Shown: in pieces, positions 62,950 through 64,000 of the stretch
Layout of the letters: every line of letters starts with the position of its first letter
Numbering within the stretch: the stretch's first letter is position 1
From: Syncephalis fuscata
Taxonomy: Eukaryota > Zoopagomycota > Zoopagomycetes > Zoopagales > Piptocephalidaceae
NCBI GenBank assembly: GCA_025786725.1
Contig: JAHLTZ010000012.1
Coordinates: 620,001 to 684,000 of the forward strand
DNA: 64,000 nucleotides
Direction: 5' to 3'
Made by a program: the position numbers and the translations under genes
The notes under the pieces: generated by a model
Seen by the model: the letters and a program-made list of their open reading frames with translations, nothing else
What the model was told of the DNA's origin: nothing
Databases searched by the model: none

Positions 62950-64000
62950 AAGCAACAACGAGTGTATGACAATAGTCGTGTAGAGCACACCATGTATAGT
63001 CCAAGTGGATAAGGCTCATAATACTCTTAAATAATAATAAAGCTATTATTATTTCTTTCGATATACACTATTACTAGTTGTTATCGCAATATATGATAAT
63101 CATCATTATCCGGCTATTTCCACACCTTAATGTAAAGAATACTGCAAATCTACTCTTACTGCTGCATTGCTTTAAATATAGAATACTACATATGATTACT
63201 TTCATTACTAAAATATACACTAATAGCTTTAGTAACAAATAGATATTTGCTACGACAATATGCTATGATGTTTATAAATAGTAGCTTTTTTTACTTTTTG
63301 TTTGAGGATTAATTAAATAATAGGCTACTATTAACGATTATTTCCAGTTGTTGCAACATTTAAAATATTACTCACGTTAAAAACTCCTGTTATAATCCTC
63401 GCCTATTCTCTGTCATTCTCGTTCATTGAAAATGCAACACATGGCAATAACAAAACACAGTCGACATTTTTGGCTATTTGGACACTGAACTATTGCCCCA
63501 ATACCATTTACTTATAAAACTAGATTTTATTGTGAATATTACTGTGTTTTACGCTCCTATCCCCCAATTCACACAGCAGCAACAAGCTAATAATAGATTG
63601 ATCCATCTTATCCGAAAGCAGATCTTGACTGGTGGTAAAACTGTTTCTACTATAACTAGGCACAAGTCCACATTGAACGTTGAATCCACATGGACAACTG
63701 CCTAAACACGCACGTCATCTTCCAGTTAGTTTTGCTTGAATGTTTTGCCAGCTAAACCCGTTGCTTTTCGCCTCATTCGTTCTCGTCTTTGTGGCGGGTA
63801 TTTTTCCCACGGCCGGCCTACCCCAGAATACGCATGATGCGCTGACTGTTGAGCAAAACTACACAGTAAACTGGCAGCCCAATTAATAAGCTGGTAACCG
63901 GAAAAACTAGCTGAACTGTAAAGGTTGAAATAGGAAAACAGCAGTTTTATTAATAAAATTGCCACAAGTAATAAATATTATGCGATTGTGTGTATAAAGG
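62950..64000. other. Right end, no gene seen
   Basis: AT-rich DNA with short frames only. A plus-strand frame at 63478-63705 lacks an ATG, and a minus-strand frame at 63965-63726 has no recognisable content. A gene starting beyond the window edge is possible. Confidence 0.35.

Overview
The window is nuclear DNA of an intron-rich, AT-rich fungus. Fungal markers are a fused acetylglutamate kinase/acetylglutamyl-phosphate reductase (ARG5,6), a DUF3533 (Sng1-type) membrane protein, ATG7 and a SLC45-type sugar transporter. Introns are mostly 50-90 nt, with GTAAGT donors and TAATAG-like acceptors. I could not place it in a phylum; an early-diverging lineage fits the intron density. Many conserved genes carry isolated one-base frame breaks, which look more like residual long-read indels than decay.

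Left part (1-31.6 kb): a seven-pass receptor-like gene, the 18S rRNA dimethylase DIM1, an ABC exporter with degenerate second ATP site, mitochondrial ribosomal protein bL34m, a METTL2/Trm140-type tRNA methyltransferase, a sugar transporter, a MINDY deubiquitinase, a Sng1-type protein, a broken CAP-domain gene, ARG5,6, a PH-domain protein, a thioredoxin-fold protein and a GNAT acetyltransferase. Right part (42.8-64 kb): ATG7, a threonine aldolase, a giant PH-BEACH-WD40 protein, a GPALPP protein, an unrecognised membrane protein and a small secreted protein.

Middle (31.65-42.16 kb): a tandem duplication of a ~5 kb unit. Each unit carries, on the minus strand, a gene of most unusual build. Exon 1 encodes a signal peptide plus a dibasic site. 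It is followed by an array of ~81-bp monomers. Each monomer is a ~78-nt intron with its own donor and acceptor plus an exon of 3 nt. Both copies have 29 such micro-exons. Nearly all are exactly 3 nt, one in each copy is 6 nt, and one is ambiguous. Joined in the phase set by exon 1, both arrays read open to a stop just after the last intron, and both give a ~32-residue peptide with six cysteines and a shared Cys-x2-Cys-x3-Cys start. This is, in effect, a secreted cysteine-rich peptide encoded at one codon per exon, in a minisatellite whose monomer is intron plus codon. It is the outstanding find of the window. The reading is from sequence alone; transcripts are the decisive test.
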